A DNA stretch of 10,561 bases, taken from contig CAAAJI010000188.1 in assembly GCA_900642245.1 (NCBI GenBank), positions 104,261 to 114,821 on the forward strand. Direction: 5' to 3'. This stretch comes from Fragilaria radians (Eukaryota > Bacillariophyta > Fragilariophyceae > Fragilariales > Fragilariaceae). Numbering within the stretch: position 1 is the stretch's first letter; the number at the start of each line of letters is the position of its first letter. A model generated the notes under the pieces. That model made no database searches. It worked only from the letters and a program-made list of their open reading frames with translations, and had not been told where the DNA came from. A program made the position numbers and the translations under genes. Below are positions 7,631 through 10,561 of the stretch, one piece after another.

Positions 7631-8132
7631 TGACAAGATGGTTGCATCCTAAAAACGTTCACAATGAAATTACAGAGTATATCTCAAAAATGTGAACGGA
7701 CATCACAGACATAGAGCTAATGAATAGACTAGCCCTTGTCAATTATGTATGCCAATATAAAGCAATGCAATGAAGCATTATGTATCCCATAAATGTTATT
7801 TGCTGTAGACAAAACATTGACAATATATAAGGGAGTTCATTGTTACCAATCCTAAATAAGGTAACAAACTATAGTAGGGCTGAGCTACAGAAAAAAGACC
7901 AGCCCAAATGTATCATAGCCGGAGACTTCAAGAAAGGACAGAAAAATAATGTATTCTTACATGCGCAACATTTTGAAGGGTAAGTTAATGTCTGCGGACG
8001 CATTGTTGATGAATTTGTAGCAATCTTGTGCTGACGTTTTCGCAGTGAGCTTGATCCTCATCATGGCTGAAATACAATACAGCTCGAGTAAATTTTGTTC
8101 CAGTCTCGCATAAAATTTCCGACCCCCGCTCA
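7631..8132. repeat. LTR-like direct repeat, right copy
   Basis: This is the counterpart of 5140-5659, about 502 bases, with the same TGAC start and CTCA end and roughly three-quarters identity by eye. It lacks the 50-base tandem duplication of the left copy but has about 20 extra bases near 7888-7910. Both a TATA-like word and a GTTACC...GGTAAC inverted repeat are kept. It ends 75 bases beyond the stop codon of the large Hint-domain gene. If it is an LTR of a minus-strand element, this would be the 5' LTR, with the gag-like relic beginning about 30 bases inside it. Confidence 0.6.
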
Positions 8133-8207
8133 ATGTATCAGAAGATGATCTACAAATACGTTCACTGGCTCAGTATTTTTTACTATGGCTTATTGTATAC
8201 TATCCAA

Positions 8208-10511
8208 TCATGCAAGCTTTTTGCCTTTGCATAAAATCATGAAAATTGTGAAGGCAATTACGAGAGCAGGATTCTGAACTATCATTTCAGCTGCAGCAAA
8301 TAAAACGAGGACGACAAAAAAAGGTAGAAAGATCGCCCAAACGACAGACGTGTTCTGTTGCATCAACCACTTAGAAATCGCATGAGGTTGCTTTACCCAA
8401 ATCGAAATGCCATCATTATAGCTTTCAGAGGAGCAGAAACTTTTGCTGACTTCACAGATCAAACGATGTGGTGCTTGAGAAAGATGAGCTAGCCAATGCA
8501 TGTCAAGGAAGGAAAAAGAGCCTTTCATGAGCTTCGAATCATCGTCGAGATCAACATAAGAAGAAACTTTGATTGAGTCAACAATAAGTGTCCCTTCTTT
8601 GGTAAATGGTGCAAATGCTCCAATTGCTGACACTGTATCTATGCTTCTAACAGTCGCATACCCATCAGCCAAAGACAACTTGTCACCAATAGTTACCGAT
8701 GCTGCTCTTGTTGCTTTGTCATTTACAAACACCATGTGATCAGGAGAGATCAAAAGGGGAGAATCAAGACCTGCGTCAATCGAAAGGTATGAGGCGTGTA
8801 CTTCACGGTCATAATGTCCAAAGGAATAAATCTCGGAATATTTTTCACGAGAAACTTTCACCATATCTCCTAGAGTAAGATCTTTGAGAGCGACAAGACC
8901 TTTATTGGCTACTTCAACTCTAGATTCTCCAGGAAAGCAGACGGTTATCCCACCACCTGCTGGAATACGCGTCAACATAGACGTGCGAACATCCTCTGGG
9001 CTTGGATTTAAGCCAAGTAGATTGAGTAATTTAGTTCCAACTGCGCCCAAAGCAAATCTAAGGAATGGACGGCTGATTGCAATTTCAGCCGGCACATTAC
9101 TTGCGTAGGCAAAAAGTGGACCGGGAGCCAGCTGAAGCTCAATCAGCTTTGAAGCTGGTTTGGAGGGACAGTTAAAGGTGTAGGCGTTTCCAGAGGTTGC
9201 CCCCTGGAACTTGACATTTGTTGTCGCCACAGTTGTTTTCCCAGCTATATTTCCACATACTCTAGGAATAGCTTGTGCTGCAACCGAAGTTATCAATAAA
9301 ACTTCTACTTTGGGGCATTTGTCCATGTAGTGAATCGACCAAATATTCATATGCGGACGAAGATTGACAACGCCTCCAACAGATATCACTCCTCCTCCTT
9401 GTCCGCATTCGATCTGATCCAGTGAGACCCCCCTATCAGATTGCAATCTTGAAAGCATCAATATCTGATCGGCGACAGGGATGGGTTCGATACCGAGCTC
9501 TTTCACATTAGCGTCACCTTTTGAAGAGTATCCATACTCCATAAAAGGTTTAGTCTTAGCTAACGACCCTTTCCATAGATTCATGCGTGTACGGCGAGTC
9601 AACGGGTTGTACTCATTCGTCAAAATACTTTCCTGACTTGGCTCAACAAACTGCCCCGCTCGGTTCTGAATGGCTATAGCATTAAGTTTGTCAGTAAATG
9701 ATTGATACCAAACAAAGCCAACAAATCCAATGGCACTTGCGTCATTAGCGACGTAATTCATCAATACATCATCAACTGTAGAGGAAAAGTACTTTCGAAG
9801 TCCAGTGTCGTCGAAAGTTTCTCCATTTACGGCATCCTTGAGGATTTTATCCCTGAAGTACTCGGTAGTACCAGAGATGAGTTCACGTCCAGCAATGTTG
9901 ATTTCAGAAGGGCTACATCCCTTGTGCAAACTAGTCCAAAGATTATCAGTCGAACCATTACCTTTGGCCAAAGCTGATTCCTTCCATCCTGTCATTTTTA
10001 ACTGAGCGATTGTGTAGCTCGAAAAAACCCAGCGAACTTGATCCTGAGTTAGTCCACCGCCAAGAAGTTTAACGCATGCATCTCCTATACCACCTTTCTT
10101 GACCATAACAACAATCGCATCAACCGCAACGTCTAGCTGGATGACAGAACGCGTAGGATCACCAAGTTTACATTGATAATTCCAAGAGTCGACTGAGGTC
10201 GCCTCGCTTTCTTTCCATGCTCTGGACATGGTACCGATATCAACAGTAGTTCCGCGTGCTGCATTTGCACATACACGTCCTGCTGCAATGGTGCCACCCG
10301 CTTCAACAATGATTGCGTTGGCTGGACCATTTGGAGAGTCTGTAACCACAGGAAACTTACACTGAGCACCGTAGTTTTGAGCCCATGCAGTGGCGATGGG
10401 CTCAACAACTGTAGCGCCAGCGATCCTGAAACCTCCAGTCCCACACTGTGCAGAAGTTTTAGTGACAAGGAGTGCAATTAAAAGCTCTACGAAGGATAGT
10501 CTAATCAACAT
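8208..10511 (-). CDS. Secreted PstS-like binding protein fused to a hedgehog-type Hint domain
   Basis: This is a 767-residue open frame. Residues 1-21 look like a signal peptide (hydrophobic core, cleavage after T-S-A). Residues 23-345 form a PBP-type module of the PstS phosphate-binding superfamily. Visible there are A-G-A-T-V-V-E-P (31-38), V-D-I-G-T-M-S-R (90-97), R209 with S-G-T-T (213-216), A-I-G-F-V-G (260-265) and a late M-N-L-W-K-G segment. Residues 369-516 repeat the first half of that module, with four cysteines matching (23/369, 51/399, 81/419, 114/448). The loop with S-G-T-T and the second lobe are missing. A Hint domain starts at C525-F-P-G, with S-P-D-H (589-592) in the place of the T-x-x-H motif and ends near 655. 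Residues 669-720 recall the hedgehog region after Hint (W-L-A-H...A-P-H-R-L; G-I-S-I-W...I-S-K-W-L). Two membrane segments follow (about 723-744 and 748-762), with a basic tail K-G-K-K. By family knowledge, Hint domains cut the chain at the Cys. Inference: the binding module is freed outside the cell or made an ester, while the C-terminal part stays in the membrane. Phosphate as ligand is plausible but unproven. The residue before C525 is Val, not the usual Gly. Codon GC is visibly higher than in the flanking DNA. Confidence 0.92.
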   Translation of the reverse strand: MLIRLSFVELLIALLVTKTSAQCGTGGFRIAGATVVEPIATAWAQNYGAQCKFPVVTDSPNGPANAIIVEAGGTIAAGRVCANAARGTTVDIGTMSRAWKESEATSVDSWNYQCKLGDPTRSVIQLDVAVDAIVVMVKKGGIGDACVKLLGGGLTQDQVRWVFSSYTIAQLKMTGWKESALAKGNGSTDNLWTSLHKGCSPSEINIAGRELISGTTEYFRDKILKDAVNGETFDDTGLRKYFSSTVDDVLMNYVANDASAIGFVGFVWYQSFTDKLNAIAIQNRAGQFVEPSQESILTNEYNPLTRRTRMNLWKGSLAKTKPFMEYGYSSKGDANVKELGIEPIPVADQILMLSRLQSDRGVSLDQIECGQGGGVISVGGVVNLRPHMNIWSIHYMDKCPKVEVLLITSVAAQAIPRVCGNIAGKTTVATTNVKFQGATSGNAYTFNCPSKPASKLIELQLAPGPLFAYASNVPAEIAISRPFLRFALGAVGTKLLNLLGLNPSPEDVRTSMLTRIPAGGGITVCFPGESRVEVANKGLVALKDLTLGDMVKVSREKYSEIYSFGHYDREVHASYLSIDAGLDSPLLISPDHMVFVNDKATRAASVTIGDKLSLADGYATVRSIDTVSAIGAFAPFTKEGTLIVDSIKVSSYVDLDDDSKLMKGSFSFLDMHWLAHLSQAPHRLICEVSKSFCSSESYNDGISIWVKQPHAISKWLMQQNTSVVWAIFLPFFVVLVLFAAAEMIVQNPALVIAFTIFMILCKGKKLA

Positions 10512-10529
10512 CCTGAAACAGAAAGTTAG
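10512..10529 (-). promoter_or_regulatory. Probable 3' splice site just before the ATG of the Hint gene
   Basis: On the minus strand the bases before the start codon read CTAAC, then a pyrimidine-rich run TTTCTGTTTC, then AG, followed by G and the ATG. That is a branch-point-like word, polypyrimidine tract and acceptor at normal spacing. The exon would begin at 10512. Since the ATG is followed directly by a good signal peptide, the intron most likely lies in the 5' untranslated leader, with the donor and promoter beyond the right edge. A short extra coding exon upstream cannot be excluded. Confidence 0.55.
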
Positions 10530-10561
10530 AAATTGTGCGGTAAATGGTTTCTGAATTGTTG

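Noticed and set aside
10133..10477. A 114-codon minus-strand frame overlapping the start of the large gene
   Set aside because: It is an out-of-frame shadow of the signal peptide and PstS-like module, with Leu/Ser-rich composition typical of frame-shifted reading.
8208..10511. Intein (protein splicing) interpretation of the Hint domain
   Set aside because: No His-Asn plus Cys/Ser/Thr splice junction is visible at the C-terminal end. The C-F-P-G start and the tail pattern are hedgehog-like.
1..10561. CRISPR arrays, rRNA or tRNA genes, and bacterial-style operons or terminators
   Set aside because: No regularly spaced short repeats, conserved RNA cores, Shine-Dalgarno sites or co-directional gene clusters were seen. 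The window reads as eukaryotic.

Overview
This is eukaryotic nuclear DNA, most likely from an alga of the stramenopile type, with a diatom as the first guess. The long, intron-poor genes sit in AT-rich spacers. The largest protein has an apparent secretory signal, a phosphate-binding-like (PstS-type) module and a hedgehog-type Hint domain. The mobile-element debris (pogo-like DDE transposase, LTR-retroelement gag-like and protease-like pieces) resembles families I associate with diatoms and oomycetes. No bacterial operons, ribosome binding sites or RNA genes were seen. Everything recognisable as protein-coding is on the minus strand.

Layout from left to right. Bases 1-1458 are AT-rich with no gene I can support. 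Bases 1459-2945 and 3215-4140 are two diverged copies of one segment in direct orientation. The left copy holds an intact 266-residue gene of unknown function (2575 to 1775). It is built on three related blocks exactly 77 residues apart. The right copy has lost about 466 bases of that gene and carries stops and a frameshift, so it is a pseudogene. A short GC-richer linker separates the copies.

Bases 4141-8207 are a graveyard of mobile elements. A retroelement protease-like scrap lies at 4735-4914. Two LTR-like direct repeats (5140-5659 and 7631-8132), each starting TGAC and ending CTCA, flank about 2 kb. That 2 kb holds a broken pogo/Tigger-type transposase (6006-6964) abutting a decayed gag-like reading frame (6968-7602). 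The arrangement suggests an old minus-strand LTR retroelement disrupted by a DNA transposon, but the order of events is inferred.

Bases 8208-10511 hold the one large, clearly intact gene, a 767-residue protein. It consists of a signal peptide, a complete PstS-like module, a truncated second copy of the same module, a Hint self-processing domain starting at Cys525, a hedgehog-like tail region and two C-terminal membrane segments. A strong 3' splice-site signal lies one base upstream of its ATG, so the gene probably has an intron in its 5' leader and continues past the right edge. No pathway links the genes in this window. The most notable items are this secreted binding-protein/Hint fusion and the 77-residue-period protein with its decayed duplicate.
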